Origin: CPC320 sp002684375
GTDB lineage: Bacteria > Pseudomonadota > Alphaproteobacteria > Rhodobacterales > Rhodobacteraceae
DNA length: 64,000 nucleotides
Assembly (NCBI GenBank): GCA_965662545.1
Contig: CBFIHZ010000013.1
Span: forward strand, 1-64,000
Direction: 5' to 3'
The notes under the pieces: model-generated
What the model was told of the DNA's origin: nothing
The model's input: the letters and a program-made list of their open reading frames with translations, nothing else
Database searches by the model: none
Translations under genes and position numbers: made by a program
In this document: positions 43,060 to 52,037 of the stretch, one piece after another
Position numbering within the stretch: position 1 is the first letter of the stretch
How the letters are laid out: every line of letters starts with the position of its first letter

Positions 43060-43975
43060 ATGTCTGTTCAGCCTGTTAATCGGGCTGCCGGGACTTGTGA
43101 CGGCAGCAGATCTGGATCTGCCGGCTGCTGCACGCATCACGGTGAAAGACGTTACTACACTGGCGCCATATAACGTACCGACAGGGCCTTGGTATAATGG
43201 GACAGTGCCAAGTTTGTCAGTCCAAGGCCGTATGGTTCGTGAGGCCTGGCAGTCACAGAAATCAGGAAAAAATACTCTTCAAGTTCTCACTGACTTGCGC
43301 GAACAAATTTTGAACCAGGGGTACACTGTGCTTTTCGAATGTCATGATCGGATTTGTGGAGGGTTTGATTTTCGCTTTGGTATTGAAGTTTTACCGGGGC
43401 CGGACATGTATGTTGATCTCAACAACTATCACTTTTTATCTGCCACGCGAAAAACCGCCAAAGGCAATGACCGCTATCTCACTGTTTTGGTAAGCCAATC
43501 GGCACAGCATGATTTTGTACAAAATATTTATCTTGCCGAAGACCAAGAGGACTATGTCAAACCAATCGAAAAAGCAGCGCCAGACAAAGCAAGTGCGAAT
43601 ACTTTTGATGGTCTATTGAATCAGAATGGCTCTGTCATTTTATCAGATCTGGTGTTTAAAAGTGGCTCTTCATCTTTGACAGAATCCACATTCGTATCAT
43701 TAGAAAACCTAGCAAAATATATGAAGAAACACCCAGAACGTAAAATTGTTCTGGTCGGTCACACCGACAATATCGGTGAGTTAGATCGAAATATGGCGCT
43801 GTCCAAACAGCGCGCACAAGCCGTGGCCAAACATCTTGTGAAGTATTATAAAATCAGTGCCAAACAAATCAGTGCGGAAGGCACCGGCTTTTTATCGCCT
43901 ATTTCCAGCAATCTGACTGCGGAGGGCCGCAAAACCAACCGCCGCGTGGAGGCGGTTTTGCTATCATACCAATGA
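43031..43975 (+). CDS. OmpA family outer-membrane/periplasmic protein
   Basis: About 314 residues from ATG 43031 (or 43034), overlapping the previous gene; the signal peptide then reads MMHTTPNIAKCLFSLLIGLPGLVTAA. The N-terminal ~180 residues are unassigned (VLFECHDRICGGFDFRFGIEVLPGPDMYVDL, in part, recalls DUF4892-type proteins with two Cys). The C-terminal ~110 residues are an OmpA peptidoglycan-binding domain: LVFKSGSSSLTESTF, KIVLVGHTDNIGELDRNMALSKQRAQAV and GRKTNRRVEAVL. It would anchor to the cell wall. Its end is followed by a bidirectional terminator. Confidence 0.85.
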   Translation: MMHTTPNIAKCLFSLLIGLPGLVTAADLDLPAAARITVKDVTTLAPYNVPTGPWYNGTVPSLSVQGRMVREAWQSQKSGKNTLQVLTDLREQILNQGYTVLFECHDRICGGFDFRFGIEVLPGPDMYVDLNNYHFLSATRKTAKGNDRYLTVLVSQSAQHDFVQNIYLAEDQEDYVKPIEKAAPDKASANTFDGLLNQNGSVILSDLVFKSGSSSLTESTFVSLENLAKYMKKHPERKIVLVGHTDNIGELDRNMALSKQRAQAVAKHLVKYYKISAKQISAEGTGFLSPISSNLTAEGRKTNRRVEAVLLSYQ

Positions 43976-44061
43976 ACCCGCACTGCGCGGGACTCGCATG
44001 GTGAAGATGTTTGATAACGGCACAGAGAACCCTGTGTAAATTACCGCCTGATAGGCATTAA

Positions 44062-44088
44062 AAAAGGACTGCTTAAAGCAGTCCTTTT
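44062..44088. terminator. Bidirectional terminator between the OmpA-like gene and hup
   Basis: Arms AAAAGGACTGCTT (44062-44074) and AAGCAGTCCTTTT (44076-44088) form a perfect dyad; the practical hairpin is GGACTGC-TTAAA-GCAGTCC flanked by A4/T4. T-runs occur on both strands, so it can end the convergent OmpA-like and HU transcripts. Confidence 0.88.
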
Positions 44089-44113
44089 AATCTAGTATCA
44101 TGATCTGGAAAAA

Positions 44114-44401
44114 TCAGCCGTTTACGCTGTCTTTAAGCGCTTTGGCGATCGTCATCTTGACCACTTTATCTGCATCTTTTTTGAACTGCTCACCGGTCGC
44201 AGGATTGCGGACCATACGCTCAGGACGTTCCCGGCAATAAATCTTGCCAACACCCGGCAGGGTCACGGCTCCTCCACCCGCAACTTCGCGAGTGATCAAA
44301 CCACAGACTGCGTCCAACGCAGTTGCCGCAGCTTTTTTATCGACTTCCATCTCTTCGGCCAAAGCCGCAACTAATTGTGTTTTTGTCATTGGTTTGGACA
44401 T
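44114..44401 (-). CDS. hup: HU family DNA-binding protein
   Basis: A 95-residue HU-type protein: MTKTQLVAALAEEMEVDKKAAATALDAVCGLITREV at the dimer core, GVGKIYCRERPERMVRNPATGEQ as the DNA-binding arm and a C-terminal Lys-rich helix. It binds and bends DNA as a nucleoid component. It stands alone between the shared terminator and amn; the arm sequence ERMVRNPATGEQ is HU- rather than IHF-like. Confidence 0.93.
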   Translation of the reverse strand: MSKPMTKTQLVAALAEEMEVDKKAAATALDAVCGLITREVAGGGAVTLPGVGKIYCRERPERMVRNPATGEQFKKDADKVVKMTIAKALKDSVNG

Positions 44402-44527
44402 TGTTGTCTCCTTGTTCTGCCCGCGATCTGTGCTGACTGCAGATGGTTTAACTGAATTTTATTGGAAAACACAACAACTTGTGTCCTAATCCTCAATAAT
44501 TGTTGCCCACAATGGTATTTTTTTTCA

Positions 44528-46012
44528 CTACAGGAAGGCTGTTTCATCAAAACTGCGCAATTTCCGGCTATGGATCCGATCAAACGGCATATTGCGCAAC
44601 AATTCAGTCGCCTTAATCCCAATCATCAAATGTTGCGCGACCTGAGCTTTGTAAAAATCCGACGCCATGCCCGGAAGTTTTAATTCACCATGCAGCGGCT
44701 TGTCTGAGACGCAGAGCAACGTCCCGTAAGGCACCCGAAACCGATATCCGTTTGCCGCGATTGTTGCACTTTCCATATCCAATGCCACCGCACGCGACTG
44801 GCTCAAACGTTGGACCGGTCCAGATTGATCGCGCAATTCCCAGTTGCGATTGTCCACTGTGGCGACGGTCCCAGTGCGCATAATCCGTTTCAGGTCATAC
44901 CCTTGCAGTTTCGTGACATCCGCAACCGCTGTTTCAAGCGCAATCTGGATTTCAGCCAGTGCCGGAATTGGCACCCAGACCGGCAGGTCATCATCCAGAA
45001 CCTTATCCTCGCGCAGATAGGCATGTGCCAAGACGAAATCGCCCAGACGCTGGCTGTTGCGCAACCCTGCACAATGGCCAACCATCAGCCATGAATGGGG
45101 TCGCAGCACAGCGATGTGATCGGTAGCAGTCTTCGCATTTGATGGGCCTACGCCAATGTTTACCAGGGTAATCCCCGTCCCATCAGCCCGTTTCAAATGA
45201 TAGCTTGGCATCTGCGGCAACCGCGGCACAGGCGCGATCACCCCGACCGGATCCGTCAATTCACAATTTCCCGAACTGACAAAACTTGTATAACCACTGG
45301 TAGGATCAGCCAGTTGTTGGCGCGCATAAGCTTCAAACTCGGCGACATAAAACTGATAGTTGGTCAGCAACACATAGCTTTGGAAGTGTTCGGGCGCTGT
45401 GGCGGTGTAATGCGCCAATCTCGCCAACGAATAATCGACCCGTTGTGCCGTGAAAGGCGCCAGCGGTATCGTCCCATCCGGTGCCGCGACCGCAGGCCCG
45501 TTTACAATATCATCATTGGTGGTGTTGAGATCCGGCACATCAAACATGTCGCGCAAAGAAAACCCGGCAGCGCCATGCGACGGCACCACAGTGTCTTGAT
45601 CGCCCTGTATCGCAAAATGAATTGGGATCGGCGTTTGCGAGGCACCAATCCAAACGGGTACACCATGATTTTTCAACAGCAGTCCAATTTGCTGAATGAG
45701 ATAACTGCGAAACAAGTCGGGGCGGGTCACAGTGGTGCTATATGGCCCCGGCCCTGCAACATGACCAAAACTCAATCGACTGTCGGCTTGCAGAAAGCTG
45801 GTCGTGGTAATCCTGATTTCAGGATAATAGGCGCGATAATGCTGCTGCGTGGGGCCATCGCGCATCGTCTCGGCAAACCGCGCGGCCAAATAGTCAGTCG
45901 CCAAATCGTAGAGTAATTGCAATCTGTCCACGGCCGCTTCGGCAGATTGAAATTCTTCCGCTTCAGGCACCTGTGGACTTAAGAGAGTTGTGTCCGGTGC
46001 GTTTAATGTCAT
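44528..46012 (-). CDS. amn: AMP nucleosidase
   Basis: A 494-residue enzyme that cleaves AMP to adenine and ribose 5-phosphate. It has the long N-terminal AMN domain (about 1-180) and the C-terminal nucleoside-phosphorylase-like domain with VNIGVGPSNAKTATDHIAVLRPHSWLMVGHCAGLR and the active-site region ALDMESATIAANGYRFRVPYGTLLCVSDKPLHGELKLPG (each in part). Cytoplasmic; a regulator of adenylate pools. Divergent from the VOC gene. Confidence 0.93.
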   Translation of the reverse strand: MTLNAPDTTLLSPQVPEAEEFQSAEAAVDRLQLLYDLATDYLAARFAETMRDGPTQQHYRAYYPEIRITTTSFLQADSRLSFGHVAGPGPYSTTVTRPDLFRSYLIQQIGLLLKNHGVPVWIGASQTPIPIHFAIQGDQDTVVPSHGAAGFSLRDMFDVPDLNTTNDDIVNGPAVAAPDGTIPLAPFTAQRVDYSLARLAHYTATAPEHFQSYVLLTNYQFYVAEFEAYARQQLADPTSGYTSFVSSGNCELTDPVGVIAPVPRLPQMPSYHLKRADGTGITLVNIGVGPSNAKTATDHIAVLRPHSWLMVGHCAGLRNSQRLGDFVLAHAYLREDKVLDDDLPVWVPIPALAEIQIALETAVADVTKLQGYDLKRIMRTGTVATVDNRNWELRDQSGPVQRLSQSRAVALDMESATIAANGYRFRVPYGTLLCVSDKPLHGELKLPGMASDFYKAQVAQHLMIGIKATELLRNMPFDRIHSRKLRSFDETAFL

Positions 46013-46172
46013 CGTTATCTTCCTTTGCGATCAAAAGTCATCGTGCCAAAGTCACTGTTTTATATTAAAGGCTATGCCGGCCTGAGTTGGGCAGCAAGTA
46101 CCCCCAAAGTTGACATGCAAGGCCTTTAGGAGCAAGCTGCGTTGTATTTTAACATGTGAATTGGAACCCGGT

Positions 46173-46598
46173 ATGGATTTTGAAACCGTAGATCCCGCAG
46201 ATTTCGGAACCTCATTAACCGGTATCGGTATAAACCTTCTGGTGCGGGATGTGCAGGCCGAAACACGGTTTCTCACGCAGGTTTTTCAGATGCAAGGGCA
46301 CCGCATCTCAGCAGATTTTGCGATAATGCAGCATCAGAGTCAGCTTTTGCAACTGCACAGCGATGGCACTTACTTTAGCCACCCGCTGCTGGATCTGCTG
46401 CCTGAGAATCCTCCACGCGGCGCAGGCTGTGAGATACGGCTATATCACTGTGATCCCGATCAGGCGGCAGACAAGGCCGAGCACGCCGGCGGCATGGTTC
46501 TGCAGCCACCCACGGACAAACCGCACGGTTTGCGCGAATGTTATATCCTATGTCCCGATGGCTATGCTTGGGTGCCCAGTCTGGCGATCAAAAGTTAA
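46173..46598 (+). CDS. VOC (glyoxalase-like) family protein
   Basis: A 141-residue protein. ATG at 46173 with TTGGAA ten bases upstream is preferred over an in-frame start at 46110. The pattern GIGINLLVRDVQAETRFLTQVFQMQ at the beginning and GGMVLQPPTDKPHGLRECYILCPDGYAWVPS at the end is that of a vicinal oxygen chelate domain (beta-alpha-beta modules). No specific ligand set can be assigned; substrate unknown. Divergent from amn, followed by the aminotransferase pseudogene on the other strand. Confidence 0.8.
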   Translation: MDFETVDPADFGTSLTGIGINLLVRDVQAETRFLTQVFQMQGHRISADFAIMQHQSQLLQLHSDGTYFSHPLLDLLPENPPRGAGCEIRLYHCDPDQAADKAEHAGGMVLQPPTDKPHGLRECYILCPDGYAWVPSLAIKS

Positions 46599-46674
46599 GC
46601 AAAACCAACGCTCAGGTGAAGCTCAGCACGCTGTTCAAACTGCGGCGTCATATCTGAAATATAGGCGGCTAGGC

Positions 46675-47584
46675 TCAATTTTTATAGATGATGTCTGTCC
46701 GGCACGCAGGTGTGGTCATCCAGTCCCAATAGCTCTGATGGATACTCTGCGTCGCCGAGCCAGAAACTCCTCATACAAAAACCGTCTCATCGACTTTTAC
46801 GATAGGAATATGCCCACCCGCAAAAGAGGAAATAAACACGTCATCCGCATCCAAAAATACGGTGTGTGGCACAGGTCGAATATCAACCTGCAGGCCCAGT
46901 TCTGTGGCAATCTCCAAAACGGTTCGGTGGGTAATACCGGATAAAACCCCATGCCACGAGGTAAAAAGCTTGCCATGTTTAAACGCAAAGACACTGAATC
47001 CGGGACCTTCGGTGATATTTCGGCCTGTATCAGTTAAAATAAGAGCTTCAAAACCGGCGTCTTTGGCCTCGGAAAAACCATTGGTAAAATCACCCCAATG
47101 ATAGTTTTTCACGATGGGGTCGACGCTACCATCTGGGATACGCCAGACAGATTGCGCAAGGCAATCGCTGGCCCCCTTTGCAACCACTTCGGGTGAAATG
47201 ACCTGCACATAGGGTACACACTGGACATAGAAAAAATTTCGGCAGTGCCTTATATCGCGGCTTCCGGCAATTGTTGGGGCGCCCCGGCTGCAGACCATAG
47301 CGACTTAGATATTGTGCAATCCAGGGGCCGCCACTATCTGGGTCAACGCGGACTGGATCGCAGCACGGGTCATGTCAGGATCAAGATGCAACGCCACCAT
47401 AGAAGCCTCAAACCGGTCGAGATAGACGGACAAGCGAAACATACCGCCCTTCCAGACCGAGACCACATCGTAGGTGATGTCACAATGGATCAACCCCCAA
47501 GTCGGTGACCGGGATGCAGGTCTCCCTTATTGGAGTGATACGCCTCCGTATCCATGCAGCACCCGCCGAAAATACATCTTCCAA
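46675..47584 (-). pseudogene. Disrupted class IV aminotransferase (branched-chain/D-amino acid type)
   Basis: A class IV PLP aminotransferase broken by at least three lesions. From TTG 47584 the frame reads LEDVFSAGAAWIRRRITPI...PVTD; an extra base at 47499-47500 shifts the frame, after which WGLIHCDITYDVVSVWKG and YLDRFEASM follow. A nonsense TAA at 47305-47307 replaces the Tyr of the usual YVAM, after which VAMVCSRGAPTIAGSRD...DPIVKNYHWGDF (the catalytic Lys) runs on in the same frame. A second nonsense codon TGA at 46771-46773 interrupts the end, with GVSGSATQSIHQSYWDWM continuing behind it to TGA at 46675. Total about 303 codons, the family's normal length. The middle is well conserved, so decay looks recent. 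Confidence 0.85.
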
Positions 47585-47652
47585 ACCCGTCAATCTGCCC
47601 GCATATAGACCGCACAGCCGTGATAGATTAGGGTGCCCGTCATAGCGATGTA

Positions 47653-48342
47653 ATGGCACGGGTCAATGTGATGAGACGGGTATATGTGATACTGACACTG
47701 GCGCTTTGTGCGTTTGCGGCACCGCTCGCCGGTGAACCTGTGGCGGCAGTCACAGCGGACGGACGAACATTGCTTATCAATGACGATGGCACTTGGGTTG
47801 AGGCCAGTGAACCCGTTCCAATGGATAATAAAAGATATTTTACCCTGCCGCCCGCCACGAACCAAGAGCCACCATCGGCGGCAAAATCCGGCGGCACATC
47901 CGGGGTGAAAATTGAGCTGCCTAATTGCATAAACGCCACGGCGCGGGCGGTCCAATTGATTGATCGCAACAACACATTTGATTTGGTGTTTGTCCTGGTA
48001 AACAACGAAACCACAAGGTTTATGGTTTTTGACCCGATGAAAGCCAGCCAAGCGCGCCAAAGCCTGTTTGCCAATACCCGGTCAGGTATTGATGTCGTGG
48101 ACAACCTCGGCAACAACTATGATTGGCAGGCCTCAGATTTTGCCGAAGGGCAATTAACCAAAGTCAAGATTTTGCCTGCGAGTGAGGCCACAATCCTATT
48201 TCCAGTTGACGAAAGTCTCATGCAGCAGGCGGATAAAATCAGCCTCAATCTGTCTGGAATGGTGATGAACGGACGTGATTTGCAATGTCAGCAGATTGTC
48301 CTCGAATTTGACAGCGCAATCTGGACATTTGCCGGCGGCTGA
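47653..48342 (+). CDS. Secreted protein of unknown function
   Basis: A 229-residue protein. A signal peptide is evident from ATG 47671 (MRRVYVILTLALCAFAAPLAG); ATG 47653 gives six more residues. The mature N-terminus has AAVTADGRTLLINDDGTW, a short beta motif found in several small secreted families, then a Pro/Ser linker and a C-terminal beta-rich domain (about 90-229) with two Cys (LPNCIN, DLQCQQ) that may pair. No catalytic motif. It stands alone; a periplasmic or outer-membrane-associated role is likely. Function not known. Confidence 0.72.
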   Translation: MARVNVMRRVYVILTLALCAFAAPLAGEPVAAVTADGRTLLINDDGTWVEASEPVPMDNKRYFTLPPATNQEPPSAAKSGGTSGVKIELPNCINATARAVQLIDRNNTFDLVFVLVNNETTRFMVFDPMKASQARQSLFANTRSGIDVVDNLGNNYDWQASDFAEGQLTKVKILPASEATILFPVDESLMQQADKISLNLSGMVMNGRDLQCQQIVLEFDSAIWTFAGG

Positions 48343-48561
48343 AAAACGGAGTGGCGGTCAAGGCACCCAAAAAATTTAGCCCACTGCGCTATTAAAAGAG
48401 CTGTGGGCGTTGACCAGTAAATAAAAGGCCACCCAAAAACCTGCGACCCAACGACTTGGCTTACCGCCTATTTACAAGACAGACTTTTGTAAAACCGAAC
48501 AATCCAGTTTCAGGCCAAATTTCTACACTTTCAAAGGTGTTGAAGTTCGAAAGTCCTGGTC

Positions 48562-48798
48562 TTAGTTGACTGTGTCTGTAGTCCCGGAAGTGCCCCCACC
48601 GGCCACAGCCGCCACCAGAACAACAGCACCAATTGCCAATGGAACTGCACCAATTGCCACACCACCAATCACGACGCCGCCGGCACCAGCGCCAGCTGCC
48701 GCAGCTGCACCTGCACCAGTACCAGCGGCACCCTGTGCTGCTGCACTGTTGGCAAGCGCCAAACACATAATGCCTGCCGTCGTTATTTTCTTAAACAT
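48562..48798 (-). CDS. Small Gly/Ala-rich secreted protein (YjbE-like)
   Basis: A 78-residue protein: GGAGG six bases before ATG 48798, a signal peptide (MFKKITTAGIMCLALANSAAAQ) and a mature part made almost wholly of Gly, Ala, Val and Ile, ending AGGGTSGTTDTVN. Composition, size and its place beside yjbF- and yjbH-like genes match E. coli YjbE, a secreted component of the yjbEFGH exopolysaccharide operon. Similarity at this complexity is weak, so context carries the call. It is the last gene of the minus-strand operon. Confidence 0.65.
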   Translation of the reverse strand: MFKKITTAGIMCLALANSAAAQGAAGTGAGAAAAAGAGAGGVVIGGVAIGAVPLAIGAVVLVAAVAGGGTSGTTDTVN

Positions 48799-48881
48799 AT
48801 GAACCTCCAAAGGTGATTATTCGTACTAAATTAAAATAAAACGAGCTACGCTAATACACAACCTTAAGTAAAACGGCTACA

Positions 48882-49538
48882 CTAAAGAAGTTTTTCGGTC
48901 AAGGCATATCCCAAGCTAAAATTCAAAAATTGCTGCGATTTATGCACAACCTTGGCGTGATCCACCCAATATATATTTGTAAAACTTTGGTCTGGATTGA
49001 AGCATGTTTCAGAAAACCTTTTTGTTTCAATACGGATCTCAAAAATCGTCACGGTTTCAACAGATTGGAATTGCAAACGGCACTGATATGTCACGATTTG
49101 GTCCCGATTATCGCCGGTTAGGTATTTGTAGGTTCGATCATAGCGCCCCCCGCCTTTTTCCAACCCTTCTATCGTTGGAACAGAATCGGCAAACATAAGA
49201 TCAAATGGCAGCCCACGTGTTGCGACAACCACACCTTTGTGCAAGGTAAATGATGCGCCATCGGCCCCAAACCAAGTGTCTGGTTGCTGGCGTTGCCCGG
49301 GAAGCAGCGCCAGAGTGCCCGCAGACTGAATTTTTGGAATTTCAGCGAGCAGCAAAGGTATATTTGCCGCATCAATGGCCGCCCGTGTAAGAACCTGTCT
49401 CGGATCGACCGGGGCGGGCGTTTTAAATTGAGAGACAAAAGCTTTGACCGTTTCTGAAAGTGCGGTGTCTCGGTCTTTGGCCGAACTGCAGCCGACACTG
49501 ATCATAATCAACCCGACACCTATCAATCGTCGTATCAT
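48882..49538 (-). CDS. YjbF/GfcB family lipoprotein
   Basis: A 218-residue lipoprotein. ATG 49538 overlaps the yjbH-like stop by four bases and gives signal MIRRLIGVGLIMISVGC with a lipobox Cys; an upstream codon at 49556 is less likely. The body (QSAGTLALLPGQRQQPDTWFGADGASFTLHKGVVVATRGLPFDLMFAD, in part) is typical of the YjbF/GfcB group, which lies in the outer membrane periplasmic leaflet and takes part in group 4 capsule or colanic-type polysaccharide export. Function inferred from the family. Confidence 0.82.
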   Translation of the reverse strand: MIRRLIGVGLIMISVGCSSAKDRDTALSETVKAFVSQFKTPAPVDPRQVLTRAAIDAANIPLLLAEIPKIQSAGTLALLPGQRQQPDTWFGADGASFTLHKGVVVATRGLPFDLMFADSVPTIEGLEKGGGRYDRTYKYLTGDNRDQIVTYQCRLQFQSVETVTIFEIRIETKRFSETCFNPDQSFTNIYWVDHAKVVHKSQQFLNFSLGYALTEKLL

Positions 49539-51634
49539 CGCCAGAACCTCGCCCATTCCCGCCCCATATCAACCCGCTGCGCATGTTGGATCAACGGGTA
49601 CAAACGGTGGTTTACATGCAACCGGGCGCCACCATCCCGACCGATTATTTGAATTGGCGTTTGCATCACCAGAGGGCTGGGTTTTCCAAGGATCCAGTCC
49701 AAGGGAATATCCACCCTAAGCCCTTTGTCAAAAGATCCCTCACCAAAGGTTTCAAACGGCACATCGGTCAATGTGGCCCACGCTCCAAACCGCCATCCAT
49801 TACTGGTCACGCGATTGACCGACAGCGTTACCCCTTTGTCACCTGCCAGATATTGCCCGATATCAAGCTGACCTTCGAAACGGCCGCCAAAATCATAATA
49901 GGCGCTGACATGTCCGGTAAACACATCATAGGGCCTGAGACCAAATCGCATATCAAAATCACGCTGACGCACTTTGTTCAACTCGATGCCAAGGCCCCAG
50001 TTTTGGTTGGTCGGCTGCCACAAATATTCGGCTGAAACCCCGGCATACATCTCTTCTAGATAGCCGCCGGTCAGCCTGACATAGCCGGTTGCATGAGGTT
50101 TTGTCAGATAATTTAGGGTCAGATATTCCAGACCCGGATCACCCTGTTTGTGATAATGCTTATGATCACTTCTGACATGTGGCAGCACAGAGTCTGAATC
50201 GCGTTCTATGCTATCCAAGTTACCGATCACCTGTTTATGGATCCCAAACTCAACAAAACTGGAGGCCGAAAAGACGTATTCCGATTCCAAAGCCACGCCA
50301 AATTCAAAGCGAACTGGCTGGTCAGGATCAAAAAGACCATAATCAAAATAGGGCCGAATGCGCCAATAAAATGATGATTTCTCCTCTGGAGCGGATACCA
50401 GCGATTTGACATCCCTGAAAGCCACTTGATCCATAAATTCTTTGGCTGGTGCGAGGTTGAATTCATACGCAACCAGAGACTCACGCGAAATTTCAACAGA
50501 GGTAAGCGGCAGGTTTTTCTCAACCAGATCAATGACAAATATGGTGATCTCATCCCCAAAATACCGACTGGCAATCCGGGCCGCGCGCCCCACGGCCTGC
50601 GATGACGACCGATAGCGGAGGTTTTCGATTTGCAACCGCGCTGTGGTGCCGGTTATCTCATGACCGACCGGATTAAATCCGTCTGCCTTCAACACTTTAT
50701 ATAAAGTGCGCACATCGGTTTGTGCAGGAGGCAACCCGAGCGGGCGACTGAGATCACGGCGAACCGGAAGCGGCGCCAAATCCCAGCCTGATCCGTTTGA
50801 AGTTTTTTTGGGATCGGCAATAACAGAAACCGAAAATGCCAGCTTACTGCCGCCAAGCCAGTACAATCCATATGATCTTGTCCCGCTTTTGGCCACATAT
50901 GTCGCGCCGTAATTCCATGGCGTCTTCACCACATGACCGTATGTTTGTGTCTCATGTGTGTACGCGTCGGAACTGTACTCAAGTTTTGCGGTCAATTGAT
51001 CATTCACCGGCCAGGAAAGACCCCCAAAAACTGCGGCATCGCCACGGAACCAACCATTGGCTTCCACTTCACCACCCACGCCAACTTCGCGGGCCGGGCG
51101 GGTATCAAACTTGGATGAAACCCCGCTCAACGGGTTCTTAAAACCGTTGTGCGATCCGTAACGGCCCCACCCCAAACCAACAGAGGCTTTAAGCGGGCCC
51201 ATGGTCTTGGTGCCAACCACATATTCCCCACTGAACACCCCCGTGCCGATAAAATCCTGCACCCCCAAGGAAATTGCCGGCATCAAGCGCGTTTCCGGCC
51301 TCACTTGATAGCGTAGGTCAAAACTCCGATCCCAGTGCTGGCGCGCATCGCCTGTCCACTCTTTGTAAAGAGTTGAGTACCGGAAACTCCCCGACAAGCC
51401 GGGAAGTATCTGAAACGTCAGCGTCGACCGGATTTGGCCGTTAAAACCGGACAGGCTAAACGCAACGCTTGCATCAGGCGCGTTCTCACTGGTTGGCATG
51501 TCAATCAGACCCGGAGTGCCATACAGGCCATGGGTCGGGCCGTTGGCGACACCTGCGACCGCACCACCTGTATCAAGCATTAAAATCAGAACCAAGCCCT
51601 GGCTGGACCGCCGTGCCAATCGTAGAAATTTCAT
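49535..51634 (-). CDS. YjbH/GfcD family outer-membrane protein
   Basis: A 699-residue protein, the same length as E. coli YjbH. Signal peptide (MKFLRLARRSSQGLVLILMLDTGGAVA), then the conserved GLYGTPGLIDMPTSENAPDASVAF opening, followed by a predicted beta-barrel rich in alternating aromatic residues. Near residues 330-400 a smaller alpha/beta part (LRTLYKVLKADGFNPVGHE... TLRYRSSSQAVGRAARI-like) links two barrel parts. The family works in exopolysaccharide secretion. First gene of the H-F-E operon; divergent from the Wzz/Wza-like genes over a 403-base region. Confidence 0.85.
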   Translation of the reverse strand: MKFLRLARRSSQGLVLILMLDTGGAVAGVANGPTHGLYGTPGLIDMPTSENAPDASVAFSLSGFNGQIRSTLTFQILPGLSGSFRYSTLYKEWTGDARQHWDRSFDLRYQVRPETRLMPAISLGVQDFIGTGVFSGEYVVGTKTMGPLKASVGLGWGRYGSHNGFKNPLSGVSSKFDTRPAREVGVGGEVEANGWFRGDAAVFGGLSWPVNDQLTAKLEYSSDAYTHETQTYGHVVKTPWNYGATYVAKSGTRSYGLYWLGGSKLAFSVSVIADPKKTSNGSGWDLAPLPVRRDLSRPLGLPPAQTDVRTLYKVLKADGFNPVGHEITGTTARLQIENLRYRSSSQAVGRAARIASRYFGDEITIFVIDLVEKNLPLTSVEISRESLVAYEFNLAPAKEFMDQVAFRDVKSLVSAPEEKSSFYWRIRPYFDYGLFDPDQPVRFEFGVALESEYVFSASSFVEFGIHKQVIGNLDSIERDSDSVLPHVRSDHKHYHKQGDPGLEYLTLNYLTKPHATGYVRLTGGYLEEMYAGVSAEYLWQPTNQNWGLGIELNKVRQRDFDMRFGLRPYDVFTGHVSAYYDFGGRFEGQLDIGQYLAGDKGVTLSVNRVTSNGWRFGAWATLTDVPFETFGEGSFDKGLRVDIPLDWILGKPSPLVMQTPIQIIGRDGGARLHVNHRLYPLIQHAQRVDMGREWARFWR

Positions 51635-52037
51635 TTAAAGACCTAATTATAAACAATAAATTTTAAACGATAAAAAAATAATCTGTCACATATAATAATC
51701 GTATGTCACATTTTGACCTTAAGCTAGACCACGGCCAGCATTTCAACCAAAAATTTTATTTTTGCTCTTTTCAGATAGGAAAAATTTAACAGAACAGTCT
51801 CATTTGCGCGCCCTCAAACCGCATATTTCTAGCAAACTCTTGACCGGTTAAGAGTTGCCGCCGCTTTGACGAATACTGGGATTAAAAAGTCATCAACGTT
51901 CAGAACACGACAAGCTGCGTCTGGCACAAGCTCAAAGGGATAGACCCACAAAGTTCACCCTTATACATTGTATATCTGTCAAATTTGGCGCATGAGTAAT
52001 TTATAGTCTCGCTTTACCTTTCAAATATTTTCATATT
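51635..52037. promoter_or_regulatory. 403-base divergent regulatory region of the exopolysaccharide locus
   Basis: No gene was recognised here. It is A/T-rich, especially next to the yjbH-like start. It holds a direct repeat of TGTCACAT at 51684-51691 and 51704-51711, 20 bases apart (two helical turns), about 50-77 bases upstream of the yjbH-like start. A related TGTCAAAT occurs near 51977, followed by TATAGT at 52002-52007, which could be a -10 box for the plus-strand genes. Both operons could share one regulator. Confidence 0.45.
51684..51711. repeat. Direct repeat TGTCACAT spaced by 20 bases
   Basis: Two exact copies of TGTCACAT (51684-51691 and 51704-51711), start to start 20 bases. Same-face spacing is typical of a dimeric or response-regulator binding site. 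It lies in the promoter region of the yjbH-like operon. Confidence 0.5.
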
